From positions 1 through 64,000 of the forward strand of contig JAKPQD010000132.1 in assembly GCA_029572965.1 (NCBI GenBank): DNA of 64,000 bases, written 5' to 3'. Position numbers and translations under genes: made by a program. This document shows positions 17,627-26,068 of this stretch, piece after piece (positions within the stretch are counted from its first letter, which is position 1; each line of letters starts with the position of its first letter). The notes beneath the pieces were generated by a model, which saw only the letters and a list, made by a program, of their open reading frames with translations, was not told the DNA's origin and searched no databases. Origin of the DNA: Bacteroidota bacterium. GTDB taxonomy: Bacteria > Bacteroidota > Bacteroidia > Bacteroidales > DTGW01.

Positions 17627-19177
17627 ATGTCACAGGAGAAATTTTTATACAGGCATATTGGCCCGAGCGACTCAGAAGTTCCGGCAATGCTTGAAACTAT
17701 TGGGGTCGAATCTGTTGATGATTTGATTGCCAAGACCCTGCCTGAGAATATCTTGCTCAAAAGGGTCTTAAGGCTTCCCAAATCCCAGACTGAGCATGAG
17801 TACCTCAAGCATATTTGGGAGATTGCTCAGAAAAACCTTGTGTATAAGTCTTACATCGGTTTAGGATATTACAATACCATAACACCGTCGGTTATACTTC
17901 GCAATATATTCGAAAACCCATCATGGTACACTTCATATACTCCATACCAGGCTGAGATTTCGCAGGGTCGTCTTGAAGCTCTGCTCAATTTTCAGACGGT
18001 TGTAATGGAGCTAACAGGTATGCCCATTGCCAATGCTTCGTTGCTGGATGAGGCAACAGCTGCTGCCGAGGCTATGATGATGTTTTACAATTCACGTACT
18101 TCTGCGCAAGCTGAAAATAGGGTACTCAAATTTTTTGTGGACAAAAATAGCTGGCCACAGACCATAGATGTGTTGCGTACCCGTGCTTTACCTTTTGAAA
18201 TAGAGGTTATAGTTGGAGATTACAAAACATACTCATTGGGTAATGACTTTTTTGGGGCATTAGTGCAATACCCGGGTGCTGATGGTATCATCCATGATTA
18301 TTCTGGTTTTATTCAAAAAGCTCACGAAAAGGAAATTCAGGTGGCTGTAGCTGCTGATATATTGAGCCTTACCATTCTTGTACCTCCCGGAAATATTGGG
18401 GTAGATGCTGTATTGGGTTCAACCCAGCGTTTTGGTATTCCTATGGGGTATGGAGGACCACATGCTGCTTATTTTGCTGTTACTGAGAAATATAAACGTG
18501 CCATTCCGGGCCGTATTATTGGTGTTACAAAAGATGTACATGGCTTGCCTGCTTTGCGTTTAGCTATTCAAACCCGTGAACAACATATAAAACGAGAAAG
18601 GGCTACTTCTAACATTTGTACAGCACAAGCTTTACTTGCTATTATGGCAGGTATGTATGCTGTATATCATGGAAAAACTGGTTTACAACATATCGCATTA
18701 CACATTCACCGCTCGGCTTCTACATTGGCTCACAAGATTGAAGCCCTGGGTTATGAAGTGGTTAGCAAAAATATTTTCGATACCATTGAAATCAGGCTGC
18801 CTCATGAGGTTACCTCTGATGAGTTACAGCGGATAGCTGAAGAACGTATGATTAACCTGCGATACGAAGCTAAAAATACTGTATTTATTAGTGTTGATGA
18901 AACTACAACAATAGATGACCTTAATGTTTTGCTTGATTTATTTGCTGTCGCTATTTTCAAAAAGTATCAACCAATAGAGAGTCTTGAGCATAGCTTGTCT
19001 TTTGATAATATGCATTTGCGTGACGATGATTATTTCACACAAGATATATTTAAATTATATAGTTGTGAAACAGAGATGATGCGCTATATTAAAAAGCTTG
19101 AAAGACGTGATATTTCTCTTACACAAAGCATGATTTCGTTGGGCTCATGTACCATGAAGCTCAATGCTGCTACTTAA
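17627..19177 (+). CDS. gcvP: Glycine dehydrogenase (P-protein), N-terminal part cut by an in-frame stop
   Basis: GcvP decarboxylates glycine and passes the aminomethyl group to the lipoyl H-protein. This 516 aa frame holds the N-terminal half: RHIGPSD at the start, LGLGYY-like IGLGYYNTIT, and SLLDEATAAAEAM. It runs through the conserved SLGSCTMKLNAAT and then meets TAA at 19175-19177. The next frame continues in the same phase with MLPLSWPEF, which in intact P-proteins follows NAA(T/A)E. One codon, normally Glu (GAA/GAG), has become TAA. This is therefore an interrupted single-chain GcvP, not the natural GcvPA subunit, which ends before the SCTMK motif. A sequencing error is possible. Confidence 0.9.
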   Translation: MSQEKFLYRHIGPSDSEVPAMLETIGVESVDDLIAKTLPENILLKRVLRLPKSQTEHEYLKHIWEIAQKNLVYKSYIGLGYYNTITPSVILRNIFENPSWYTSYTPYQAEISQGRLEALLNFQTVVMELTGMPIANASLLDEATAAAEAMMMFYNSRTSAQAENRVLKFFVDKNSWPQTIDVLRTRALPFEIEVIVGDYKTYSLGNDFFGALVQYPGADGIIHDYSGFIQKAHEKEIQVAVAADILSLTILVPPGNIGVDAVLGSTQRFGIPMGYGGPHAAYFAVTEKYKRAIPGRIIGVTKDVHGLPALRLAIQTREQHIKRERATSNICTAQALLAIMAGMYAVYHGKTGLQHIALHIHRSASTLAHKIEALGYEVVSKNIFDTIEIRLPHEVTSDELQRIAEERMINLRYEAKNTVFISVDETTTIDDLNVLLDLFAVAIFKKYQPIESLEHSLSFDNMHLRDDDYFTQDIFKLYSCETEMMRYIKKLERRDISLTQSMISLGSCTMKLNAAT

Positions 19178-20503
19178 ATGCTCCCTCTTAGCTGGCCTGA
19201 GTTTCAGTGCATACATCCATTTGCTCCGCTCGACCAAGTGGAAGGATATCATCAGTTGCTCAATCGACTTGGCAAATGGCTTTGCGAGATTACCGGGATG
19301 AGCCAAATCACCTTTCAGCCAAACTCTGGTGCTGCTGGAGAATACACGGGTTTGTATATTATTCACAAGTATCACGAAAGCAAAAATGAGCATCAACGCA
19401 AGATTGTGCTTATCCCGTCTTCTGCACATGGTACCAATCCTGCAAGTGCAGCAATGGCAGGGCTGAAAGTCGTTGTAATTAATTGCGATGACAATGGTAA
19501 CATTGACTTCAATGACCTGAAAGAAAAAGCAAATCAATACAAAGAAGAACTTTCATGCCTTATGTTGACATATCCATCAACCCATGGAGTGTTTGAAGAG
19601 CAGGTGAAAGATATTATTGACTATGTTCATTCATTAGGAGCCCAGGTATATATGGACGGGGCCAATATGAACGCACAGGTTGGCCTTACCAGTCCAGGCA
19701 CAATTGGGGTTGATGTTTGTCACCTCAATTTGCACAAGACATTTGCTATACCTCATGGTGGTGGGGGGCCCGGAAGTGGTCCTGTTTGCGTAGCTGAACA
19801 CTTAGTTGAGTTTTTGCCAACGCATCCGCTTGCTGCTGTGGGGGGGCAAAAAGGTGGTACTGCTGTATCTGCTTCTCCCTGGGGTAGTGCGTTGATAGCA
19901 GAAATTTCTTATGCCTATATTGCTATGCTTGGTGCTGAAGGTCTTGCTGAGGCTACTAAATATGCCATTTTCAATGCCAACTATATGGCTGCAAGGCTAA
20001 AGAAAAAGTTTAAAATACTTTATACGGGCAAAAACGGCTTTGTAGCCCACGAGATGATTATCGATTGTCGTGAATTTAAGAAAATGGCTGATGTTTCTGA
20101 AATTGATATAGCCAAACGCCTTATGGATTACGGTTTTCATGCTCCTACTGTTTCTTTTCCCGTTCATGGTACCTTGATGGTTGAACCAACAGAAAGCGAG
20201 TCAAAGCAAGAGCTCGACAGATTTATAGATGCTATGTTTGCCATTTATGAAGAGATTGAAGAAATTGCTTCAGATAAATATCCAAAAAATGACAACGTGT
20301 TGAAGAATGCTCCTCATACTGCTGCTCATGTTGCTTCCGATAGTTGGGCGCATCCTTATAGCAGGCAAAAAGCTGCTTTCCCATTATCTTGGATTCAGGA
20401 GAATAAGTTTTGGCCAGCTTGTGGCAGGACGGATGATGCTTTTGGCGACCGAAACCTGGTTTGCTCGTGTTCGCCTATTGATGAGTATCGGAAGAGCTTA
20501 TAA
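19178..20503 (+). CDS. gcvP: Glycine dehydrogenase (P-protein), C-terminal part with the PLP lysine
   Basis: This 441 aa frame continues gcvP in the same reading phase after the TAA at 19175-19177. It contains the PLP-binding segment [19 protein letters not shown] with the Schiff-base lysine, the [11 protein letters not shown] loop, and the C-terminal [10 protein letters not shown]. With the first frame the total is 958 residue positions, the normal length of single-chain GcvP. An ATG follows the stop with no gap (TAAATG), so termination-reinitiation could make this half, but there is no Shine-Dalgarno-like sequence before it. Whether the two pieces assemble is unknown. A strong terminator follows. 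Confidence 0.9.
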   Translation: MLPLSWPEFQCIHPFAPLDQVEGYHQLLNRLGKWLCEITGMSQITFQPNSGAAGEYTGLYIIHKYHESKNEHQRKIVLIPSSAHGTNPASAAMAGLKVVVINCDDNGNIDFNDLKEKANQYKEELSCLMLTYPSTHGVFEEQVKDIIDYVHSLGAQVYMDGANMNAQVGLTSPGTIGVDVCHLNLHKTFAIPHGGGGPGSGPVCVAEHLVEFLPTHPLAAVGGQKGGTAVSASPWGSALIAEISYAYIAMLGAEGLAEATKYAIFNANYMAARLKKKFKILYTGKNGFVAHEMIIDCREFKKMADVSEIDIAKRLMDYGFHAPTVSFPVHGTLMVEPTESESKQELDRFIDAMFAIYEEIEEIASDKYPKNDNVLKNAPHTAAHVASDSWAHPYSRQKAAFPLSWIQENKFWPACGRTDDAFGDRNLVCSCSPIDEYRKSL

Positions 20504-20526
20504 AAATTGAGGTTATATAAAATGTA

Positions 20527-20572
20527 AAATGTCTGAACATTTAACAAGTTTTGTTCAGACATTTCTTTTTAT
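20527..20572 (+). terminator. Rho-independent terminator of gcvP
   Basis: A perfect 12-bp stem, AAATGTCTGAAC (20527-20538) with GTTCAGACATTT (20553-20564), has a 14-nt loop and is followed by CTTTTTATTT. Confidence 0.85.
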
Positions 20573-20648
20573 TTAATTATTTTTATACTTTTCTCAAATT
20601 CCAGGGTTACTTTTTTGCATCTTCGGACATTAATAGTTGTATATATAA

Positions 20649-21251
20649 ATGGAGCAGTTTTCAAATGAGGATATTATCGGAGGGATTTTAAATAATAACA
20701 GTAAGGTTCTTCGGTATATTTATGCTGAAAATTTTCCGAAAGTAAGGCAACATATATGCATAAATGGTGGCAGCGAAGATGAAGCAGCAGACGTTTTTCA
20801 AGAGGCAATTCTTATTATTTTTGAAAAGGCCAGGAAAGAGCAGTTAGTGCTGACAGTCAAGTTTTCCACTTATTTATACGCAGTGGCCAAGGTTGTTTGG
20901 AAGTCCTATTTAAGGGAAAACAGAAAAGAAGAAGACATGTTTCAATTGAATGAGACTGAATGGGATTTTGAAATTGGAGAAGTTGACGATTATATTATTG
21001 ATAATGAGCGATTTAAACTTGTTTGGAGATATTTTGACAATATTAGTAAAGATTGTCAAACAATAATACGGTTGTTTTTAGAAGGAAAAAGCATAAGCGA
21101 GGTTACTCAGGAAATGAATTACAGCAGCGAACAGCATACAAAAAACCGAAGATTGCGATGCAAAGAGAGTTTGATAAAAAAGATAATGGCTGACCCTAAA
21201 TATAAAGAGCTTTGTAGAGAAATAAAAATAGACAAAATAAATAGATGGTAA
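20649..21251 (+). CDS. ECF-type RNA polymerase sigma factor
   Basis: This is a 200 aa sigma-70 family protein of extracytoplasmic-function type. Region 2 spans about residues 20-95, with DEAADVFQEAILIIFEKA and FSTYLYAVAKVVWKSYLR (the -10 recognition helix area). Region 4 spans about 130-185, with CQTIIRLFLEGKSISEVTQEMNY as the helix-turn-helix. It is followed after 228 nt by a membrane-anchored TPR protein on the same strand, a frequent pairing in Bacteroidota in which the partner is suspected to control or serve the sigma factor. No autoregulated promoter could be identified. Confidence 0.85.
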   Translation: MEQFSNEDIIGGILNNNSKVLRYIYAENFPKVRQHICINGGSEDEAADVFQEAILIIFEKARKEQLVLTVKFSTYLYAVAKVVWKSYLRENRKEEDMFQLNETEWDFEIGEVDDYIIDNERFKLVWRYFDNISKDCQTIIRLFLEGKSISEVTQEMNYSSEQHTKNRRLRCKESLIKKIMADPKYKELCREIKIDKINRW

Positions 21252-21479
21252 ATAAAGATAATATTGCCTGTTTTTATACTATAGGAATTGCTTGCAGGGC
21301 GTTTGTTTTGATTGAAATGTAATTGTCTAACTGATAATGTTTTCAGGTATTATTTAATAGATATTTTTCATATGCAAAAATTTTTTTAAAATGAAACACC
21401 TATGATGCAAAAAATTGCAAACACGTTGATGTTTATTGTGGGTGCATACTATCATTTCATTAAAAATTAAAAAATAAAT

Positions 21480-22175
21480 ATGATGAAATTTGAGAATGAA
21501 AATGACCTGAAGTTGTATTCAGATTATGAACATGATGTGGATACATTTCTTTCAGATGTAGAAAAGAAAAGATTGATTGATAACCTTCAAACAATACAGG
21601 TTGAATATATTGAAAGTCAACATGATGATAAGAAGACGCCTATTCGTCTTTCAAGAAAGAAGTATTATTTTGTTGCAGTTGCCATGTTGATTTTGTTGAT
21701 TGGAGTTGCAGGTGTGTTAAAATTCAGCATTTTAAAAACCACAATAGAGGGGACAGATATTTTTTTACAATATTATTCGGTTTACAAAGTTGATGGTGTT
21801 ATGCGTTCAGATATCAATGCAAACTCCGAGCTTTCATTAGCGCTTGAAGCTTATTCTGAAGGCAATTTTGGAAAGGCCTCGTCATTGTTGAAAAGTCATG
21901 CGTATTCAGGAATCGAGTTTAATAAGGCTCAGTTTTATTTTGGTTTGGCAAGTATAGAACTGGCAGATTATCAGGTTGCCATTGAAGCTTTCAACAAGGT
22001 GTTGAGCAATGGTAATAATCCATACATTGCTCAATCGCATTGGTATTTGGCTTTAACATGGTTAAAGCTGAATAATTACAATGCAGCTAAAGAACATTTG
22101 CAATGGCTTCAGCAGAACGACAGGTTTTACGGGAAAAAAGCAAAGGAGATATTTAATAAATTGAATGACAATTAA
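21480..22175 (+). CDS. Membrane-anchored tetratricopeptide repeat protein, sigma factor partner
   Basis: The 231 aa protein has a charged N-terminal cytoplasmic stretch (1-58), one membrane helix at about 62-80 (YYFVAVAMLILLIGVAGVL), and a periplasmic C-terminus. That part has two to three TPR-like helix pairs, for example AYSEGNFGKASSLLK, YFGLASIELADYQVAIEAFNKVL and WYLALTWLKLNNYNAAKEHL. The layout recalls an anti-sigma factor in topology, but no ZAS/HXXXCXXC motif is present. Its position behind an ECF sigma gene suggests a linked role. The two Met codons at 21480 and 21483 are equally possible starts. Confidence 0.7.
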   Translation: MMKFENENDLKLYSDYEHDVDTFLSDVEKKRLIDNLQTIQVEYIESQHDDKKTPIRLSRKKYYFVAVAMLILLIGVAGVLKFSILKTTIEGTDIFLQYYSVYKVDGVMRSDINANSELSLALEAYSEGNFGKASSLLKSHAYSGIEFNKAQFYFGLASIELADYQVAIEAFNKVLSNGNNPYIAQSHWYLALTWLKLNNYNAAKEHLQWLQQNDRFYGKKAKEIFNKLNDN

Positions 22176-22768
22176 TAATCTATAAATAAAATCTATTGGC
22201 CATAATATTCATTAGTTTTACATTGACAGATTAGTTGTTCATTGCTGTTAGACGCTTAGCGGCGAAACCCATGTTTATTAGTTTTCATTTTATTAAATAT
22301 TAAGGTAGGATTAGGTTATTTTATAAAACGTCAGTATGTCACAAGAAGAGTGCTTAGGTATATGATATTTACTGGCATTGTAAACTTTTAGCATAGGAGC
22401 AAAACTTACAAAATTCAAGGTAGCCTTAAATAGGCTAAAAAAGCTTTATCATCTAAGGTACAGGGCAATAACTTGCTTTTTTCAAACAGTTGCTTTTACA
22501 TGGCCGATAAGGCTTTTTTCTTAAGGTCATTTACGTCAGGCAAACGGCGGGGCCTTTACCAGAAAAATCCCTTTTCATTGCTTTATAACAATAATTAACG
22601 ATGTTATTCTTATATCGACACATGTTAAGTATTAAAAGGTTACTAAATTTTTTGAACCATAGTTGTGTTTTTTTGTTTAAACATTAAGCATTAACAAGTA
22701 CTTTAAAGTAATGACATTTTTTTAAAACATTGATAATCTTTTTATTGTAAATATGTTTGATATTTTAT
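22176..22768. other. Gene-poor intergenic region of about 0.6 kb
   Basis: Between the TPR gene and yqgE I find no open frame with family features, no tRNA and no strong terminator hairpin. The middle (about 22230-22570) is less AT-rich than a typical spacer here and could be decayed coding sequence or an untranslated RNA. I cannot support either from the sequence alone. The last 30 nt hold the promoter of the next gene. Confidence 0.4.
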
Positions 22769-22776
22769 TATTTTTG
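22744..22776 (+). promoter_or_regulatory. -33/-7 promoter of the yqgE homologue
   Basis: ATTG (22744-22747) and TATTTTTG (22769-22776) are separated by 21 nt, a near match to the Bacteroidota TTTG/TAnnTTTG pair. The ATG is 20 nt downstream of the -7 element. Confidence 0.5.
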
Positions 22777-22796
22777 TAGCATCAAAAAAATATTTT

Positions 22797-23387
22797 ATGC
22801 GCTCTGAGATTGATTATTTCAAAATAGAAGCCAATCACGTTGCGCCTGAACAAGGCAATATTCTCATTGCTGAGCCATTTTTAGCAGATAATTATTTTAA
22901 AAGGTCAATAGTTTATCTTGTCGGGCATGGAGTAGAAGGGTCTGTTGGGTTTATTCTCAATAAGCCGGTTAGCATGAAGATTGTTGACCTTATCCCCGAT
23001 TTTCCATCTAATGATTTTTCGCTTTCTTTAGGTGGGCCGGTAAGCCCCAACACTATTCATTATATACATACGCTTGGCGATATTATTCCAGACAGTGTTC
23101 GGGTTAAAGATGATATTTATTGGAGCGGAGATTTTGATGTTGTTAAACAACTTATCGCTGCTAAGCAAATTAACAAGTCGCAGATACGGTTCTTTATTGG
23201 ATACAGTGGTTGGAGCCCCGGACAGCTCGAAAATGAAATTGATCAAAATTCATGGCTAATCCATCATTCAAACAACAATTTTATAATGAAGAATGATAAA
23301 GAGCATGCCTGGTCAAAGATTCTTTATGATATGGGCGGAAAATATATCATGTGGGCCAATTCGCCTGAAAATCCTTCGATGAACTAA
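22797..23387 (+). CDS. YqgE/AlgH family protein (UPF0301)
   Basis: The 196 aa protein has the family landmarks: GNILIAEPFLADNYFKRSIVYLV at the start, GSVGFILNKP, LGGPV, and FIGYSGWSPGQLENEI. The family is widespread and structurally known but without a clear biochemical role. AlgH was linked to alginate regulation in Pseudomonas, which need not apply here. It is monocistronic with its own promoter and faces the aminotransferase gene across a short spacer. Confidence 0.9.
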   Translation: MRSEIDYFKIEANHVAPEQGNILIAEPFLADNYFKRSIVYLVGHGVEGSVGFILNKPVSMKIVDLIPDFPSNDFSLSLGGPVSPNTIHYIHTLGDIIPDSVRVKDDIYWSGDFDVVKQLIAAKQINKSQIRFFIGYSGWSPGQLENEIDQNSWLIHHSNNNFIMKNDKEHAWSKILYDMGGKYIMWANSPENPSMN

Positions 23388-23399
23388 AGTTAAAAATAA

Positions 23400-23470
23400 A
23401 AAGGTAAAAGAAATAGGATATTTTATTGCCTTTATTGTCTTTACTCTTTTGCCTTCTCGCTTTTACCTTT
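23400..23470. terminator. Possible long-loop inverted repeat between convergent genes
   Basis: AAAGGTAAAAG (23400-23410) and CTTTTACCTTT (23460-23470) are perfect inverted 11-mers with a 49-nt loop, located between convergent yqgE and aminotransferase genes. The long loop makes terminator activity uncertain. Confidence 0.3.
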
Positions 23471-23483
23471 CTTTCTACTTTTA

Positions 23484-24344
23484 TCACACTCCAAAAACAC
23501 TCTTGTTGAGCAGCTTTATAAGATTCTGGCTCATGGCATTGTAGTACCTGCGGTTTCGGAAAGCTTGCACCCAGCGAATCCCGCTTATTGCGTTGGTCAA
23601 AAATATTTCATCTGCTTCAAGCAGGATGCTTTCTGTGATAGGAATGTTGTCAATGACATTAATACCAGCCTCTTTAGCAATAGTCATTAAGTAACGCCTC
23701 ATTACTCCTGACACACAACCAGAGTCAGCTGCAGGGGTCAGTAATACATTGTTTTTTACTACAAAAAGATTGGAATTGCAGCTTTCAATAAGCTCTTGTT
23801 TTTGGTTCAAAATCAGACAATCGTCATAACCGTTTTCATGGGCAAAAATGCTTGCCATTACGTAAATAGCTGAAGATGTGGTTTTGAAAGAAGAGATACT
23901 GCTTGCAGTTTTAGTGATATCTTTAAAAATTTCAATACTGCAACCTTTTTTGTTGAGCAGATAATATGGCTGTTCCAGTTGTTTTGTTTCGATAATATAC
24001 GAAAAATCATTAGTTTCGGGAAGAAACCGGCCTCCATCTTTTCTGAATAGAATAACTTTCACTCTTGCACCAGTAAATAGCTTATTTTTATTGAGCAGAT
24101 GCGTTATTTGTTTTGAAATAGCTGCTGGTGTAAATGATTTGTCGGGTTGCATTTTTAAAGCCTTTATTCCATTAGTAAGACGCTCAAAGTGCAAATTAAA
24201 AAGCTGAACATCTGTGCCATAAGCATGCATTGACTCAAACAAACCATCCCCAAAGCAGAATGAACGGTTGTTGTGGTTAAACAATTGCTCATCAGACCTG
24301 TAAATATTGCCATCAACAATGATGAAAGTATCATTTGCTGCCAT
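23484..24344 (-). CDS. Class IV aminotransferase (PLP-dependent)
   Basis: This 286 aa fold-type IV enzyme belongs to the family of D-amino acid and branched-chain aminotransferases and aminodeoxychorismate lyases. The start FGDGLFESMHAY is the classic N-terminal signature. SSFKTTSSAIYV contains the probable Schiff-base lysine. LIESCNSNLFVV followed by LLTPAADSGCVSGVMR is the PLP phosphate-binding and Glu region. The exact reaction cannot be separated by eye; 4-amino-4-deoxychorismate lyase (PabC) is one plausible role. It overlaps the upstream phosphatase gene by 14 nt, so the two are coupled. Confidence 0.85.
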   Translation of the reverse strand: MAANDTFIIVDGNIYRSDEQLFNHNNRSFCFGDGLFESMHAYGTDVQLFNLHFERLTNGIKALKMQPDKSFTPAAISKQITHLLNKNKLFTGARVKVILFRKDGGRFLPETNDFSYIIETKQLEQPYYLLNKKGCSIEIFKDITKTASSISSFKTTSSAIYVMASIFAHENGYDDCLILNQKQELIESCNSNLFVVKNNVLLTPAADSGCVSGVMRRYLMTIAKEAGINVIDNIPITESILLEADEIFLTNAISGIRWVQAFRNRRYYNAMSQNLIKLLNKSVFGV

Positions 24345-24834
24345 ATTCTTTAATTATGCTATCCACAAACGCTGCTATGTCTGTATTTTTTGGGACAAGA
24401 ATACCTTTTATGTTGGCTTTGTCAGCGGCTTCAACATCCCGCTTGCTGTCACCTATAAAAAAGGCCATGTTTTTGTCAATATTGAAGCGGGCTATTGCTT
24501 TTTCCAACAATAAAGAGTCTGGCTTACGGCACAAACACCTTCCAGATTGCTCATGGTGAGGGCAAAAGTAAAGCTCAGTAACAGTTCCGCCTTTTTCTTT
24601 TACCTTTTCGCAAAGGATTTTGTGCAATTCTTCGGTGTGGGCAATGGTGTATAAGCCTTTGCCAATCCCGCCCTGGTTTGATATGATTATCACCAGAAAG
24701 CCTGCTTTACAGAGCTTTGTAATATTGCTTTCAATATTTTCGTTTAAACGAAAGTCATTTACATTGTATATGTAATACAACCCTTCATCATTGTTGATTA
24801 CCCCGTCACGATCTATGAAAACTGCTTTGTTCAT
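24331..24834 (-). CDS. HAD-IIIA phosphatase, GmhB/HisB-N-like
   Basis: The 167 aa HAD phosphatase has the nucleophile motif FIDRDGVIN (Asp8, Asp10). IIISNQGGIGKG supplies motif II. A zinc cluster, CPHHEQSGRCLC, is typical of D-glycero-D-manno-heptose-1,7-bisphosphate phosphatases and histidinol phosphatases. FIGDSKRDVEAA supplies motif IV. GmhB acts in the ADP-heptose pathway for LPS core. No other heptose gene is near, so the substrate stays open. The gene lies 9 nt downstream of the rhomboid gene and overlaps the aminotransferase, making a three-gene leftward operon. Confidence 0.82.
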   Translation of the reverse strand: MNKAVFIDRDGVINNDEGLYYIYNVNDFRLNENIESNITKLCKAGFLVIIISNQGGIGKGLYTIAHTEELHKILCEKVKEKGGTVTELYFCPHHEQSGRCLCRKPDSLLLEKAIARFNIDKNMAFFIGDSKRDVEAADKANIKGILVPKNTDIAAFVDSIIKEYGSK

Positions 24835-24843
24835 TGTATTCTG

Positions 24844-25470
24844 TTAAAAACTAAAATTAAAAACCTGTTCAATAAAGCCATAAAGAAGTTTTGGTTCTAA
24901 TAATATTGGGAAAGTGAAGCCATATAAGGCCCCTAAAAGGTGAGCATCATGATTGATATTGTCATGATTGCGTTTGCTCATATATTGTGAATAAATGAGG
25001 TATAAAACCCCGAAAATAATACCAGGAATAGGTATTATGCCCAAAAAAAGGAGTTTTTGCCAGGGATTGAAAAAAATACACGCGAAAACTATAGTGGACA
25101 CAGCCCCGGAAGCTCCAACGGAGTTGTAAATGAAGGTGTCTTTGTATTTTTTGAGTGTTGTAAGCGAAGCTACCACGATAGCAGTGAAATACATGGTCAT
25201 GTAATATGCAACGACAGGAAATCTAAGGCTTACCATTCCCTTTAATATAGAAAGGTAATATTCTAAGCCTAGTCCAAAAGAATAGAGGACAATCATATTG
25301 AAAATAAGGTGCATCCAATCGGCATGGATAAAAGCATGTGTTATGAGCCGCCAGTATTGCTTGCGATGAACTACTTTGTAGGGGTTAAGTTCAAACAATT
25401 CGAACAATTGCTGGTTATAAAACGCTATTGTCGAAATAATAGATGTAGCAACAACTAAAAATACTGTCAT
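24844..25470 (-). CDS. Rhomboid family intramembrane serine protease
   Basis: The 208 aa protein has about six membrane helices. HAFIHADWMHLIFNM is the conserved helix 2 segment with WxH...HLxxN. The catalytic Ser lies in SVGASGAVS and the catalytic His in NHDAHLLGALYG. The frame is open up to 25533, but a TATTTTTG promoter element at 25490-25483 lies inside that extension, so the ATG at 25470 is preferred. The resulting leader is very short. It is the second rhomboid of the window and is not closely similar to the one at 2518, which lacks the helix 2 WxH...HL pattern. Confidence 0.88.
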   Translation of the reverse strand: MTVFLVVATSIISTIAFYNQQLFELFELNPYKVVHRKQYWRLITHAFIHADWMHLIFNMIVLYSFGLGLEYYLSILKGMVSLRFPVVAYYMTMYFTAIVVASLTTLKKYKDTFIYNSVGASGAVSTIVFACIFFNPWQKLLFLGIIPIPGIIFGVLYLIYSQYMSKRNHDNINHDAHLLGALYGFTFPILLEPKLLYGFIEQVFNFSF

Positions 25471-25482
25471 GCTTTTTTTGTG

Positions 25483-25490
25483 CAAAAATA
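25483..25490 (-). promoter_or_regulatory. -7 element (TATTTTTG) of the rhomboid operon
   Basis: On the minus strand it reads TATTTTTG, 12 nt before the ATG at 25470. Transcription would begin only a few nucleotides before the start codon. Confidence 0.45.
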
Positions 25491-25588
25491 AAGAAAAAAG
25501 GCATAGTAAAAAGAGGCAAGAAATAACAGACAAGAGTTAAATGGTGTCAAAATGAGTTTTGCTCATTTTTTGTTTCTTATAAAAGCCC

Positions 25589-25596
25589 TACATTTG
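25589..25596 (+). promoter_or_regulatory. -7 element (TACATTTG) of the dCMP deaminase-protease operon
   Basis: TACATTTG is 42 nt before the ATG at 25639 and lies inside the longer open frame from 25552, arguing against that start. Confidence 0.5.
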
Positions 25597-25638
25597 CATT
25601 ACAAATATTCAAAACCTCATTTTGTGGAAAACAGGCTG

Positions 25639-26067
25639 ATGCCATACAAAGAAAAACAAGAACAATTTGACAGGCGATACCTTGAAATGGCCCGGATATG
25701 GGCTAAAAATTCGTATTGCAAACGCAGACAGGTAGGCGCTCTCATTGTAAAAGACAAAATGATTATTTCTGACGGATACAATGGCACTCCATCAGGGTTT
25801 GAGAATAATTGTGAGGACGAGAGCGGGCGTACATATCCTTATGTGCTACATGCCGAGGCTAATGCCATTACCAAAGTAGCAAAATCAAACAATAGCAGTG
25901 AAAATGCTACTTTATATATAACCACTTCTCCTTGTCTTGAGTGTGCAAAGCTTATCATCCAATCGGGTATTATAAGGGTTGTTTTTGCTGACAAATATCA
26001 CCAGGAAGATGGTATAAACCTTTTAAAAAAAGCAGGTATAGAAATTGTACATATAAAATTTGAATAA
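25639..26067 (+). CDS. dCMP deaminase family zinc enzyme
   Basis: This 142 aa cytidine/deoxycytidylate deaminase-fold enzyme has the zinc motif HAEANAI with the catalytic Glu, and SPCLECAKL with the two zinc cysteines. GYNGTPSGFENNCED is the substrate loop typical of dCMP deaminases and ComEB, which feed dUMP to thymidylate synthesis. The open frame begins at 25552, but the promoter element at 25589-25596 and family alignment favour MPYKEKQE at 25639. The stop is one nucleotide before the ATG of the S41 protease, so the two are cotranscribed. Confidence 0.9.
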   Translation: MPYKEKQEQFDRRYLEMARIWAKNSYCKRRQVGALIVKDKMIISDGYNGTPSGFENNCEDESGRTYPYVLHAEANAITKVAKSNNSSENATLYITTSPCLECAKLIIQSGIIRVVFADKYHQEDGINLLKKAGIEIVHIKFE

Positions 26068-26068
26068 T

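Noticed and set aside
17627-20503. Natural two-subunit GcvPA/GcvPB arrangement
   Set aside because: In two-subunit systems the SCTMK motif begins the B subunit. Here it ends the first frame, and the reading phase is continuous through the stop, so a nonsense change in a single-chain gene fits better.
22176-22796. Remnant CHAT-domain or other third gene behind the ECF/TPR pair
   Set aside because: Frequent stops in all frames and no recognisable motif. I could only state that the stretch is unexplained.
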